This document shows positions 1 through 7,758 of a DNA stretch of 11,834 nucleotides, piece by piece. How positions within the stretch are numbered: the first letter of the stretch is position 1; the number at the start of each line of letters is the position of its first letter. The stretch is from NCBI GenBank assembly GCA_964607765.1, contig CAZSNT010000244.1, positions 1-11,834 of the forward strand, read 5' to 3'. The notes under the pieces are model-generated. The model had not been told where the DNA came from, made no database searches, and saw only the letters and a list, made by a program, of their open reading frames with translations. The position numbers and the translations under genes were made by a program. This stretch comes from CAZSNT01 sp964607765 (GTDB taxonomy: Bacteria > Verrucomicrobiota > Lentisphaeria > Oligosphaerales > JABHEG01).

Positions 1-1
1 G

Positions 2-33
2 GAGTGTTACCCACTTCTCACGAACAAACACTC
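2..33. repeat. 7-bp inverted repeat GAGTGTT / AACACTC
   Basis: GAGTGTT at 2-8 is the perfect reverse complement of AACACTC at 27-33, with an 18-base gap. It sits in the only clearly AT-richer stretch of the left flank, just before the in-frame TAG that truncates the regulator fragment. It could be an operator, a weak hairpin or an element end, or it could be chance. Confidence 0.2.
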
Positions 34-43
34 TCATAAATAG

Positions 44-493
44 GCATGCAGCACAGCCTCAACCATCGCCGACCTGGGACTGCGGACGCGCGACGACTGG
101 GTGATCACGCCGCCTGGGCGCGTGCGGAACCACGAACAACATGGCTACGAATCATGCAAGACGCTCTGGCGGCAGGCCGAACGCCCCGACGGCATATTCG
201 TCTTTCCCGACACCTCGGCGCGCGGCGCCGTCATGGCGCTGCTCGAGCTCGGCGTCGAGGTGCCGGAAGAGCTGAAACTCGTCTGCCACCGCAACACGGG
301 GGTTGACTGGGGTTGCCCGCTGCCCGTCGACTGGGTGGTGAGCGATGTCTCGCGCTGGGCCGCGACCATGATTGAGCAGGTCCGGCGTCTAAAGCGCGGT
401 GAACCGATTGAGCCGGTGCATCTTACCTACGAGTTGCGCGTGGCGGAAGAGGGTCGAGCGGGAAACGGGGCAGAAAAGGAGACAAGCTCATGA
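44..493 (+). pseudogene. LacI-family transcriptional regulator, C-terminal fragment (5' end missing)
   Basis: The frame is open from 44 to a TGA at 491-493. It encodes the last part of a periplasmic-binding-protein-like effector domain of a LacI-type repressor. The segment RPDGIFVFPD followed by GVEVPEELKLVCHRN is the usual late core strand and loop of this family, and the tail IEQVRRLKRGEPIEP is the usual last helix before the C terminus. Family members are about 330-380 residues, with an N-terminal helix-turn-helix. Here an in-frame TAG at 41-43 cuts off everything upstream, so the DNA-binding domain is absent and homology seems to begin near base 65. GTG at 101 is the first possible start but lies inside the domain. 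The fragment cannot bind DNA as a normal repressor. It could be a decayed local regulator, an assembly junction, or a frameshifted gene whose 5' part lies outside the window. The family call is fairly secure; the gene state is inferred. Confidence 0.72.
476..481 (+). promoter_or_regulatory. Shine-Dalgarno AAGGAG for the lyase-like gene
   Basis: A canonical AAGGAG lies 8 bases before the ATG at 490. That ATG overlaps the regulator's TGA in an ATGA arrangement, so the two reading frames were once translationally coupled. This fixes 490 rather than the internal ATG at 508. Confidence 0.6.
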
Positions 494-915
494 GAGACTT
501 CATTGGAATGGAGAAGTTCTTTGACGAGGAATATGCCCGGCGGACGGACCACAGGTTCCATGCAATGGCCGCGCCGCCATTGTACTACGCGGACATGGCC
601 CAGATCAGCAAGACGTGTTCCGTGTTTGACGGCCGCGTCCCCGAGTCATCCCAGTGTGATGTCGCCTGGGTCGTCTGCCTTTGCCGAGGCGGTGAGATTG
701 ACAAAGAAACCGCCGCCACGCTCCTGAAGGCGCTTCGGGAAAACTGGCACAATCCGGCTGGGCCTTCCGGGGAAGAGCGTGTCCTGAAGACCCTCGACAA
801 CAACATGGATCTGGCCAGCACGATCAACTACGGACGTACGCTTCAGGAGCCCATGAGGGCACCAGGCGAGACATGCTGTCCGTCACTCGTTTACACGAGC
901 AGCGCGTTGAGGTGA
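490..915 (+). pseudogene. Argininosuccinate-lyase-like (fumarate lyase superfamily) gene, N-terminal fragment
   Basis: A 141-codon frame. Residues about 7-122 resemble the N-terminal domain of argininosuccinate/fumarate-lyase superfamily proteins: an opening MEKFFDEEYARRTDHRFH, a helical region ending in CDVAWVVCLCRGGEID, then NMDLASTINYGRTLQEPM at 105-122 where the superfamily has its first active-site loop. Complete members are about 450-500 residues, so three quarters is missing. After M122 the frame yields an unconvincing tail with many Cys and Ser and stops at 913-915. In the third frame, bases 855-920 continue a plausible helix (TRRDMLSVTRLHEQ), which suggests a frameshift near 856-860 followed by truncation at the sulfatase start. 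The signature loop of the central domain is absent, so no lyase activity is expected. The family call is from memory of related sequences and is moderately sure; the disruption is well supported. Confidence 0.6.
909..914 (+). promoter_or_regulatory. Shine-Dalgarno GAGGTG deciding the sulfatase start
   Basis: GAGGTG ends 6 bases before ATG 921 and overlaps the stop codon of the lyase fragment. It supports 921 over the in-frame ATG at 873, which would add 16 residues that look like leftover lyase helix and not like a signal peptide. Confidence 0.55.
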
Positions 916-920
916 AGAAC

Positions 921-2426
921 ATGAAGCCAAACATCCTGTTTATCCTGTCAGACGACCATGCGGCGCAGGCCATCTCGGCTTTGAACCGGGGGCGTGTGCA
1001 ACTCAACCAGACCCCGAACCTTGACCGGATCGCCGACGAGGGCGCAATCTTCAGAAACAGCTTCTGCTGCAATTCGATCTGCACCCCCAGCCGGGCCTCC
1101 ATCCTGACCGGCAAGCATAGCCTGCAGAACGGCGTTCTCACTCTGGTCGATTCACTGGGTGACGACCAAGTGACCTTTGCCGGGCTCCTGAAGCAGGCCG
1201 GCTACACCACCGCGCTCGTGGGCAAGTGGCACTTGAACTGCGATCCCAAGGAAGAAGACTTCGACTTCTGGGAAGTCCTGCCCGGCCAAGGCTCCTACTA
1301 CAATCCCGACTACCTCACCCCCAACGGCAAGATCCGGCGCGAAGGGTATGTGACCGACCTGACGACCGACGCCATGCTCAACTGGCTGGACAACGGCCGC
1401 GACAAGGACAAGCCCTTCCTGGCCTGCCTGCAGTTCAAGGCCCCGCATCGCCCCTGGATGCCGCCGCCGCGGCACTATCATCTCTATGACGGACACACCT
1501 TCCCCGAACCGGGAAACCTGCGCGATGACTACAGCCACCGCTGCGACGTGCTCAAACGCAACGGCATGGAAATCGCCAAACACATGATGTGGAACACCGA
1601 TTTGAAGGTGCACGATGCCGGGGCCAACCAGCCGCGGCTGGGATCATATCCGTCCACGCATCCCGAATATGAATGGCCCCGCATGACGCCGGAGCAGCTT
1701 GAGGCCTGGAATGAGGCCTATGAGGCCCGAGGCGAGTTTGTGCGCAGTCACGAGATGTCCGACGACGAGTTCGAATCCTGGAGCTACCAGACCTACGTGA
1801 CCGACTACCTGCGGGTTATCGCCGCCCTCGACGACAACGTCGGCCGGGCGCTGCGCTACCTCGACGACAATGGGCTGGCCGACAACACCATCGTGGTCTA
1901 CTGCTCGGACCAGGGGTTCTACCTGGGCGAGCACCGTTGGTTCGACAAGCGCTGGATGTTCGAGGAGTCCATGCAGATGCCGCTGATGATCCGCTGGCCC
2001 GGCAAGATCAAGCCGGGGACGGTTTACGAGCAGCTCGTGCAGAACATCGACTACGCCCCCACGTTTCTGGAGGCCTGCGGCGTTGACGCGCCGAAAGACA
2101 TGCACGGTACGTCCATGTTGCGCGTAATCGAAGATGAAGAGGACATCCACGAGGATCTCTATTACCACTATTACCTCCATGGCGGACACGGCGTTCCGGC
2201 GCACGACGGCGTCCGCACCATGCGTTACAAGCTCCTGCACTACTACACGCAAGATGAGTTCGACCTCTTCGACTTGGAAAAAGACCCCATGGAAATGAGG
2301 AGCGTGCACGACGCCCCGGCCTACGCGGGAATCCTGGCGGATATGAAACGACGTTATGAACGGGCGCGAGCGCAGTACGAGATCTCGGACGAATACGGGC
2401 CCGGAGGGAAATTCGGTCCGCTATGA
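921..2426 (+). CDS. Type I (S1 family, Cys-type) sulfatase
   Basis: A 501-residue member of the alkaline phosphatase-like sulfatases, which hydrolyse sulfate esters on sugars or other organics with Ca2+ and a formylglycine nucleophile. The active site is complete: metal ligands D11 and D12 in LSDDH; CTPSRASILTG at 54-64, where C54 would be oxidised by a formylglycine-generating enzyme not encoded here; K102 and H104 in VGKWHL; H176 in KAPHRPW; D330 and Q331 in CSDQG, followed by GEH and K343 in FDKRW. An insertion of about 110 residues between H176 and about 290 is typical of carbohydrate sulfatases of this length. There is no signal peptide: the protein starts directly with the first core strand, so it is probably cytoplasmic and acts on imported oligosaccharides. 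The fucosidase downstream suggests sulfated, fucosylated glycan as substrate, but the exact sulfate position and the S1 subfamily cannot be assigned from sequence alone. Confidence 0.96.
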   Translation: MKPNILFILSDDHAAQAISALNRGRVQLNQTPNLDRIADEGAIFRNSFCCNSICTPSRASILTGKHSLQNGVLTLVDSLGDDQVTFAGLLKQAGYTTALVGKWHLNCDPKEEDFDFWEVLPGQGSYYNPDYLTPNGKIRREGYVTDLTTDAMLNWLDNGRDKDKPFLACLQFKAPHRPWMPPPRHYHLYDGHTFPEPGNLRDDYSHRCDVLKRNGMEIAKHMMWNTDLKVHDAGANQPRLGSYPSTHPEYEWPRMTPEQLEAWNEAYEARGEFVRSHEMSDDEFESWSYQTYVTDYLRVIAALDDNVGRALRYLDDNGLADNTIVVYCSDQGFYLGEHRWFDKRWMFEESMQMPLMIRWPGKIKPGTVYEQLVQNIDYAPTFLEACGVDAPKDMHGTSMLRVIEDEEDIHEDLYYHYYLHGGHGVPAHDGVRTMRYKLLHYYTQDEFDLFDLEKDPMEMRSVHDAPAYAGILADMKRRYERARAQYEISDEYGPGGKFGPL

Positions 2427-2453
2427 GCGGCACGGCAATCATGAATGTCGCTC
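2425..2453 (+). terminator. Weak hairpin at the sulfatase 3' end
   Basis: GAGCGGCA at 2425-2432 can pair with TGTCGCTC at 2446-2453 (8 pairs, one of them G-U) around a 13-base loop, overlapping the stop codon. There is no T-run, so it is at best a processing or pausing structure and not a convincing intrinsic terminator. Confidence 0.2.
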
Positions 2454-2492
2454 ACAGCCGTCCCGTAGCTCCGAGACCCGGGAAGAACGAAC

Positions 2493-2519
2493 CACGAATG
2501 GACACGAATGGACACGAAT
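2493..2519. repeat. 10-bp tandem repeat CACGAATGGA (2.7 copies)
   Basis: Two perfect copies of CACGAATGGA (2493-2502 and 2503-2512) are followed by a partial copy, CACGAAT (2513-2519), in the 184-base gap between the sulfatase and the next gene. Translated, the repeat gives TNGHEWTR, a string I recall from spurious proteins of PVC-group genomes, where this sequence is scattered between genes. Apart from this repeat and a Shine-Dalgarno site, I see nothing recognisable in 2427-2610. Confidence 0.75.
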
Positions 2520-2597
2520 CCTACGGCGAATGGTGCGACGGCCATCGCAACCTGATTCGCAGCGCTCTCGGGAAACTGTGACTGACTCACTGGGAAC

Positions 2598-2603
2598 AAA
2601 GGA
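2598..2603 (+). promoter_or_regulatory. Shine-Dalgarno AAAGGA deciding the start at 2611
   Basis: AAAGGA lies 7 bases before ATG 2611, directly ahead of a clear signal peptide. The frame is open further upstream to 2356, but that stretch overlaps the sulfatase and the tandem repeat and lacks protein character, so 2611 is the real start. Confidence 0.6.
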
Positions 2604-2610
2604 CAAGGGC

Positions 2611-5600
2611 ATGCCATCCAACACCCGCGAGCATTCGGCTAGCCGGCGGCCAGCACTCCTGGCGCTGGCGGCGGTCACCTGCCTCGGCTTCGCCGCACGG
2701 GCCGCGGACCCGGCCGGGCCGATCATCCGGACGCCGGCGAAGATTCACCACACCCGCAACGACATTGGCGGGACGGTCGGCAACATGCTGGCGATCCTGA
2801 AATCGCGGCCAATCGACAAGCTCGGGGTGTTCGACGCCGGCGGCGACGGGCTGGCCACGCCACACCAGGTCGGCATCTGGGAGATCTCTACCGGCAAGCT
2901 GGTCGTCTCGGCCACGGTGCCGGCGGGAACCGCGGGCGAGCTGATCGACGGGTTCCGCTACGTCAAGCTACCCGAACCGGTCGCGCTGAAGGGCGGCACA
3001 CCCTACCGGATCGGCGCGCTGTTTGCCCGCGGCGGCGATGCGTTCCCGGACAGTTCCGGCTACGACGGGGTGTTACTCGGCGGCGCCGACGTGCGCATGG
3101 ACGGCAGTGTCTACACGCCCGGCGACAAGCTGGCGCCGCCGACCAATCGCGCACCGGGTGGGGACCCGGGCATCTGGACCCGCGCCGTGCGCTGGGCGGC
3201 GGCCAACGCGTATGCGACTCCCAAAGAGGCCACGCAGCAGGCGGTTGCGCCCAAACCGGAGCCGCTGAAGCTGCCGCCCGTGGTGCGGATGGTGGCGCAG
3301 TTTGCCAGGAATCCCTACTGCGGCGTCTTCCAGCCGGGCGAGCCGGTCGAGATACTGGTGGAGATAACCGGGCTACGGCTGAGTGCGCGCAAGATCGAGT
3401 GGAGCGTGACCGACTGGAGAGACGAGGTGGTCGACCGCGGGACCATCCCCGTGCCGCTGCAACCCGAGGCCAAGATCGACGGCTTTTTCAGCATGACCTA
3501 CAAGAACGAGTTCAATGAATGGCAGGAGACCCGCCCCAAGCTCGAAGTGCCGCCCTGGCAGACCTCGTTGAAACTCCCGGACTACGGTCCGGGCTATTTC
3601 GCCGTGAACATGCGGCTTGTGACAGGCCGGGGCGGCTATCCGCACAGCAAGATGGATGTGACGCTGCCGGCTTTTGGCGACCGGCCGGAAGGCATGCTGA
3701 GCTACGCGGTGCTGCCGACGATCGAAGCGCTGCCGCTGGAGCGTGTAGACGATTCCCGCTTCGGTCTATGCGGGGAGGCAAACCTGCTGTGCGGTGATGT
3801 CTATGGTGGGAACTTCCTCGATCCGCTCTTTCCGTGGGCCGGTGCCCGCTGGGTCTATGGCTACCGGCGCCCCCACGACATGCGGCTCAACCAGTACAAC
3901 CCCACCCCGGAAGCTTCGGCCAAGCTCTGGAACGATGAAAGCAACGCCGGGCTCTGCCTGCTGCAGAACTGCGGCGGCGTGCCGCATCACATGCAGGCCG
4001 CCCCGGAAGGCGTCGAGAATTTTGGCGGCGACGCATACCCGCCCAGGGATTTCGAAGCGTACGGCGAAATCATCGGCAGATTTGCCGAGGAACGTGCCCA
4101 GATGCGCGAAGCCGGCCTGTTCCCAACCCAGAAAAACAACTACTACGAAATCCACTGGGAGCCAGACTGGAAATTCAAGGGCAGCGACGAAGAGTTCATC
4201 CGCATGTACGAATACGCCTGGAAGGCCATTCACGCCAACGACCCGGACGGCAAGTTGATCGGCCCGAAGTACGGTGTACTGCCGCGCGGCATCAAGCATC
4301 TCGAACGCCTTCTGCCCATGGGGCTGGGCAAGTATCTGGACGGACTCTCGAGCCATTCCTACGGTTCCTGGCCCGATCGCGTGCTGGCGCGGGATGTCCG
4401 CCGCCTGGTCGGACTGGCCCGAGAGTATCTGCCGCCTGACGCCAAGCTGTTGGTCAGCGAACTCGAGGGCAGTTTCCTCTATCCCAAGCCGTACACCGAG
4501 GCCCAGGGCGCCGCGGCCGCCATGCGCGGCCACCTGATCTGGCTTGGCGAAGGCTTCGACGCCTCCTGGTACTTCTACGTCGTCAACGCGAAGCACGGCC
4601 TGTTCTACCCCCTCGTGAACGACAAGGTCGGTAAGGCCGCGTACCTGTCGCCGACGCGCTGTTTCGCGAACTTCGCAACGCTCACTCGGCTACTGGAAGG
4701 CACGAAGACACTCGGCCCGGTTGACTACCTGGGCGACGAGATCAAGGCCTACGCCTTCGACCGGGCGGGCCGGACGTTGATCGCCCTGTGGGCTGCCGAC
4801 GAAGCCGGTTCCTGCGCCGAGCCGGTGCGGCCGGTGGAGATTCCGACCGGGCCGGGTGCGGTTACGCTCTACGACCCGGTCGGCCGCACCAGCAAGATCG
4901 CCGCCAGCGATGGTTATGTTACAATCGAAGTCGGCGCGCAGCCGGTCTTCGTGCTCGGTGTTTCGGCGGCCGCGGCGCCGGCGGCCCGCTTGACGTTGTT
5001 CCCCGGCGAAGCCTTTCCGGCGGGGACGCTTGACGGGGAGGGGGCCTCCGTGCTGTTCCGCGGCGGCAAAGAGATCGCGCTCAACGACGCGCAGCGGTTG
5101 CCCCGCGACATCGGCCCGGGCGACTGGCTGTTGCAGAAACGCGCGAAAGACGGCGCTCTGTTGGCCGGCCGCACGGTCGCCGTGGCCGCCCCACTGTCGG
5201 TGGCGGAACTGCCCGCCGACGAGAAGCGACCGGATGTGCGGACGTTGCGCCTGGAAAACACCTGGGACGAGCCGGTGCGCGGGCGCGTGGACATCTACCC
5301 GGCCATGGATCGCTATGGTCACAATACGAGCAAGAAATGGCAAGTGATCGCTCCCGGCGCGTCTCCCGTGCAAAGCCACCAGGTCGAACTGGCCGCCGGC
5401 GGAACCCGCGAAATCGAGTTCGACTTGTCCACCGCGGCTGGCCCCAAACCTGGCGCTACCGCCAACCTCGTCGCCCAATTCTCCGACCAGTTCGGGCGCG
5501 CCGCGCGCGCCGACATGCGCCCGCTGAAATCCGCCCCGCGGCGGGTGAACGTGGGCCGTGCCGCTTCGGCGCCCGCGATCGACGGCGACCTGCGCCCCTG

Positions 5601-6243
5601 GTTCCTCGAGCTGTTCCAAACTTTCGCCTCGGGCGACGATGTTGCTGACAGACGCGCAAAATGGCAAGGCCCGGAAGACCTCTCACTTCGTCTTGGCGCA
5701 CAATACGACCACGAGGCCTTGTATATCGCCGCCAAAGTACGGGATCAATCCCACGTATTTGAAGGGGTGAACCATTGGCGCAAATCCTGGGGCGAAGATT
5801 CGATTCAGATAAATCTGGCCCTACACCCCGTTCCGGAAGCTGGTACCAGTGGCAAAATACCAGGCTTGAACACCAGCACTGCCCGTCTTGGCTACGCCTT
5901 CTTCCAGGAATTCTGCTTTGCCATGAAGAACGGAATCGAACCGCTTGCCCACCGTTTCGAGGCGCCAACGCCGATCAAGGTCGGTCCGCTCGATCTTCAG
6001 GCGGCGGAAGGCGTCCGATTCGCCGCCAAGCGGGTCGGCGACGAGACCCACTACGAGATCGCCATCCCCTGGAAGGAACTGGACCCGAGGCTCAGTGGCG
6101 CACCGAAGGAGAAAGTGCTGGGCTTCGGCATTGTGGCCAACGACGTGGACATTATCAAGGGGTTCAAGTCCGGACGCAAGGCTATGAGCCCGATCGGCAC
6201 CTTCGGCCCGAGCCCGGATCTGGGCGTGGTCGAGCTGGAGTGA
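2611..6243 (+). CDS. Exported modular glycoside hydrolase-like protein: DUF4082-like + clan GH-A-like barrel + CBM9-like
   Basis: A 1210-residue secreted protein. Residues 1-32 form a signal peptide: basic start, ALLALAAVTCLGFAA core, and likely cleavage after ARA or ARAA. Residues about 40-200 resemble the DUF4082-type beta-sandwich (LGVFDAGGDGLATPHQVGIW and ATVPAGTAGELIDGFRY). Residues about 225-370 look like a beta-rich linker domain. Residues about 380-760 look like a (beta/alpha)8 hydrolase barrel: EIHWEPDW at 513-520, with E517 as candidate acid/base; SSHSYGSWPD from 580, with H582; and LLVSELEGS at 613-621, with E617 or E619 as candidate nucleophile. The spacing of two glutamates after strands 4 and 7 is what clan GH-A enzymes (for example GH5, GH30, GH39) show. 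Another beta region runs about 770-970. Residues about 978-1210 (APAIDGDLRPW, then a long two-sheet domain) resemble the CBM9-like module found at the C terminus of many such proteins. The enzyme is probably periplasmic or extracellular. I cannot name the GH family or substrate; an unassigned family is possible. Confidence 0.85.
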   Translation: MPSNTREHSASRRPALLALAAVTCLGFAARAADPAGPIIRTPAKIHHTRNDIGGTVGNMLAILKSRPIDKLGVFDAGGDGLATPHQVGIWEISTGKLVVSATVPAGTAGELIDGFRYVKLPEPVALKGGTPYRIGALFARGGDAFPDSSGYDGVLLGGADVRMDGSVYTPGDKLAPPTNRAPGGDPGIWTRAVRWAAANAYATPKEATQQAVAPKPEPLKLPPVVRMVAQFARNPYCGVFQPGEPVEILVEITGLRLSARKIEWSVTDWRDEVVDRGTIPVPLQPEAKIDGFFSMTYKNEFNEWQETRPKLEVPPWQTSLKLPDYGPGYFAVNMRLVTGRGGYPHSKMDVTLPAFGDRPEGMLSYAVLPTIEALPLERVDDSRFGLCGEANLLCGDVYGGNFLDPLFPWAGARWVYGYRRPHDMRLNQYNPTPEASAKLWNDESNAGLCLLQNCGGVPHHMQAAPEGVENFGGDAYPPRDFEAYGEIIGRFAEERAQMREAGLFPTQKNNYYEIHWEPDWKFKGSDEEFIRMYEYAWKAIHANDPDGKLIGPKYGVLPRGIKHLERLLPMGLGKYLDGLSSHSYGSWPDRVLARDVRRLVGLAREYLPPDAKLLVSELEGSFLYPKPYTEAQGAAAAMRGHLIWLGEGFDASWYFYVVNAKHGLFYPLVNDKVGKAAYLSPTRCFANFATLTRLLEGTKTLGPVDYLGDEIKAYAFDRAGRTLIALWAADEAGSCAEPVRPVEIPTGPGAVTLYDPVGRTSKIAASDGYVTIEVGAQPVFVLGVSAAAAPAARLTLFPGEAFPAGTLDGEGASVLFRGGKEIALNDAQRLPRDIGPGDWLLQKRAKDGALLAGRTVAVAAPLSVAELPADEKRPDVRTLRLENTWDEPVRGRVDIYPAMDRYGHNTSKKWQVIAPGASPVQSHQVELAAGGTREIEFDLSTAAGPKPGATANLVAQFSDQFGRAARADMRPLKSAPRRVNVGRAASAPAIDGDLRPWFLELFQTFASGDDVADRRAKWQGPEDLSLRLGAQYDHEALYIAAKVRDQSHVFEGVNHWRKSWGEDSIQINLALHPVPEAGTSGKIPGLNTSTARLGYAFFQEFCFAMKNGIEPLAHRFEAPTPIKVGPLDLQAAEGVRFAAKRVGDETHYEIAIPWKELDPRLSGAPKEKVLGFGIVANDVDIIKGFKSGRKAMSPIGTFGPSPDLGVVELE

Positions 6244-6390
6244 GAGGGACGCGTCATCGCCTCCGGCAAGAGCCGCTACCCCGTCATGGACAAAGTCGAA
6301 TACCCCAACCCCATGTATCACGCCGGCATGATCGCCCCCGAGCAGGAACAACACAAGAGCTTCTGGAGCTTCCTGCCATGGGTTGAATGA
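6244..6390 (+). pseudogene. Protein-like reading frame following the stop of the modular hydrolase
   Basis: Directly after the TGA at 6241-6243 the same frame stays open for 48 codons to a TGA at 6388-6390. Third positions are strongly G/C, and the peptide looks natural (KVEYPNPMYHAGMIAPEQEQ, ending SFWSFLPWVE). The preceding CBM9-like domain ends where such domains normally end, so this is probably the C-terminal remnant of another gene rather than a missing part of that protein. It has an internal ATG at 6286 but no convincing ribosome binding site. I do not recognise the family. It could also be a true C-terminal extension cut by a nonsense mutation or sequencing error. Confidence 0.4.
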
Positions 6391-6463
6391 AGACAGACGA
6401 TGCGCCGGGCAATCGCGCGGTGGCCCGAGCCGAGAACCAACAGGAACGTGCACAGTCTGAGAC

Positions 6464-6469
6464 GAAAGG
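6464..6469 (+). promoter_or_regulatory. Shine-Dalgarno GAAAGG deciding the fucosidase start
   Basis: GAAAGG lies 7 bases before ATG 6477. The in-frame ATG at 6387 lacks a ribosome binding site and would add 30 polar residues that match no fucosidase domain, although it overlaps the preceding TGA (ATGA). Confidence 0.5.
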
Positions 6470-6476
6470 TCACGCA

Positions 6477-7715
6477 ATGAAAGACTATGATCAGGGCGCG
6501 AGCACGCGGGAAGAACGCATGGGATGGTGGCACGAGGCACGGTTCGGGCTGTTTGTGCACTGGGGGCTCTACGCGCAGCCGGGACGCGGCGAGTGGATCA
6601 TGAACCGGGAACGCATCCCACTCAACGAATACGAGAAACTGGCCGAGACGTGGCATCCCACGCCCGGCGCCATGCGCGATTGGTGCAAGCTCGCTGTTTC
6701 CGCCGGCATGAAGTACGTGGTGCTGACCACCAAGCACCACGACGGGTTCTGTCTCTGGGACACGGCTCAGACGGACTTCAACGCCGCCAACACCGGCCCC
6801 GGACGAGATCTGATCCGCGAGTACGTCGACACCTGCCGCGAGTTCGGGCTGCGCGTCGGCTTCTACTACTCGCTCATGGACTGGCATCACCCCGACGGCA
6901 TGGCCTGTGCCAAGGACGAAGCCGCCCGTGAGCGCTTCGTCACCTTCACCCACAACTGCGTCCGCGAACTCATGAACAACTACGGGCAGGTGGACATTCT
7001 CTGGTACGACGTCAGCTGCCCGCTCAACGCCGAGCAGTGGAAGAGCGCCCGCCTCAACAGCATGGTCCGTGAGCTGCAGCCGGGGATCCTCATCAACAAC
7101 CGATCCCGGCTGCCCGAGGATTTCGGGACGCCCGAAGGGAAGGTCGAAGCCGCCGAGGCCGGTCGTGCCTGGGAAGCCTGCCTCTGCCTCAACGGCGGAC
7201 CGTGGGGATTTTCGCCGCACGCCATCGACTGGCACTCCCCCCGCAGTGTGGTCAAGATGCTGCATACGTGTGCGTCCGGTCGTGGCAACCTGCTGCTCAA
7301 CGTCGGCCCGCGTCCGGACGGGTCGATACAGCAGGAGGCGTTCGACATTTTGGCTGATGTAGGCCGCTGGCTCGAGACCAACGGCGAAGCGGTCTATGGC
7401 GATGTGGAACGCACCGACGGACGCATGGAATGGACCATCATGGGGCAGTGGTCGGTCAAAGGCAACAATGCCTACTTTTGGTTCAACCGCTACGTCCCCA
7501 ACGAGCACGTAATCGCGGGTCTCGAAGTCGGCGTCAAACGCGTCACACTTCTCGGCGGCGGCGACCTCGCGTTTCGTCAGGAGGGCCCCCGCCTGTTTGT
7601 CAGCGGGCTCCCCGCGGAGAATCCCGACCCCATCGCACAAACTCCGATTCTCCGCATCGAATGCGACGCACCCCCGAAACACCGCCTCGGAGCATTTCCA
7701 GTGCTGCCGACCTGA
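6477..7715 (+). CDS. GH29 alpha-L-fucosidase
   Basis: A 412-residue retaining alpha-L-fucosidase-type enzyme that removes terminal L-fucose from oligosaccharides. The barrel starts with WWHEARFGLFVHWGLYA (H28 and W29, fucose-pocket residues), continues with LTTKHHDGF at 83-91 (H87, H88), then GFYYSLMDWH. DILWYD at 173-178 carries the nucleophile aspartate D178, and AWEACLCLNGGPWGF at 231-245 is the segment usually seen as WE...N.SWGY; E233 is a possible acid/base residue, but that position varies in the family. GNLLLNVGPRPDGSI near 270-284 is a strong family signature. Residues about 315-400 form the short C-terminal beta-sandwich. There is no signal peptide, so the protein is probably cytoplasmic. 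It lies in line with the exported hydrolase upstream and ends 56 bases before the next gene. The family is secure; the fucose linkage and glycan are unknown. Confidence 0.94.
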   Translation: MKDYDQGASTREERMGWWHEARFGLFVHWGLYAQPGRGEWIMNRERIPLNEYEKLAETWHPTPGAMRDWCKLAVSAGMKYVVLTTKHHDGFCLWDTAQTDFNAANTGPGRDLIREYVDTCREFGLRVGFYYSLMDWHHPDGMACAKDEAARERFVTFTHNCVRELMNNYGQVDILWYDVSCPLNAEQWKSARLNSMVRELQPGILINNRSRLPEDFGTPEGKVEAAEAGRAWEACLCLNGGPWGFSPHAIDWHSPRSVVKMLHTCASGRGNLLLNVGPRPDGSIQQEAFDILADVGRWLETNGEAVYGDVERTDGRMEWTIMGQWSVKGNNAYFWFNRYVPNEHVIAGLEVGVKRVTLLGGGDLAFRQEGPRLFVSGLPAENPDPIAQTPILRIECDAPPKHRLGAFPVLPT

Positions 7716-7758
7716 GTGCCCGTCGCCGTTGCTGTCCGCCGAAGAGGCAGGCTTACCG

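Noticed and set aside
1644..2309. Minus-strand frame of 221 codons opposite the sulfatase
   Set aside because: Val/His-rich antisense shadow; the sulfatase active-site motifs settle the strand.
2493..2519. Possible CRISPR-like array
   Set aside because: The units are only 10 bp, directly adjacent and without spacers, so it is a simple tandem repeat.
2356..2610. An 85-codon upstream extension of the modular hydrolase
   Set aside because: It overlaps the sulfatase end and the tandem repeat, has poor protein character, and the signal peptide with its ribosome binding site lies at 2611.
4690..5667. Minus-strand frame of 325 codons opposite the modular hydrolase
   Set aside because: Its His/Gly/Arg-rich composition is typical of antisense shadow; there is no domain and no ribosome binding site.
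6318..7682. A long minus-strand frame of 454 codons opposite the fucosidase
   Set aside because: The + strand codes a clear GH29 enzyme with all family motifs. The antisense frame is open because of high G/C third positions and shows no known motif.
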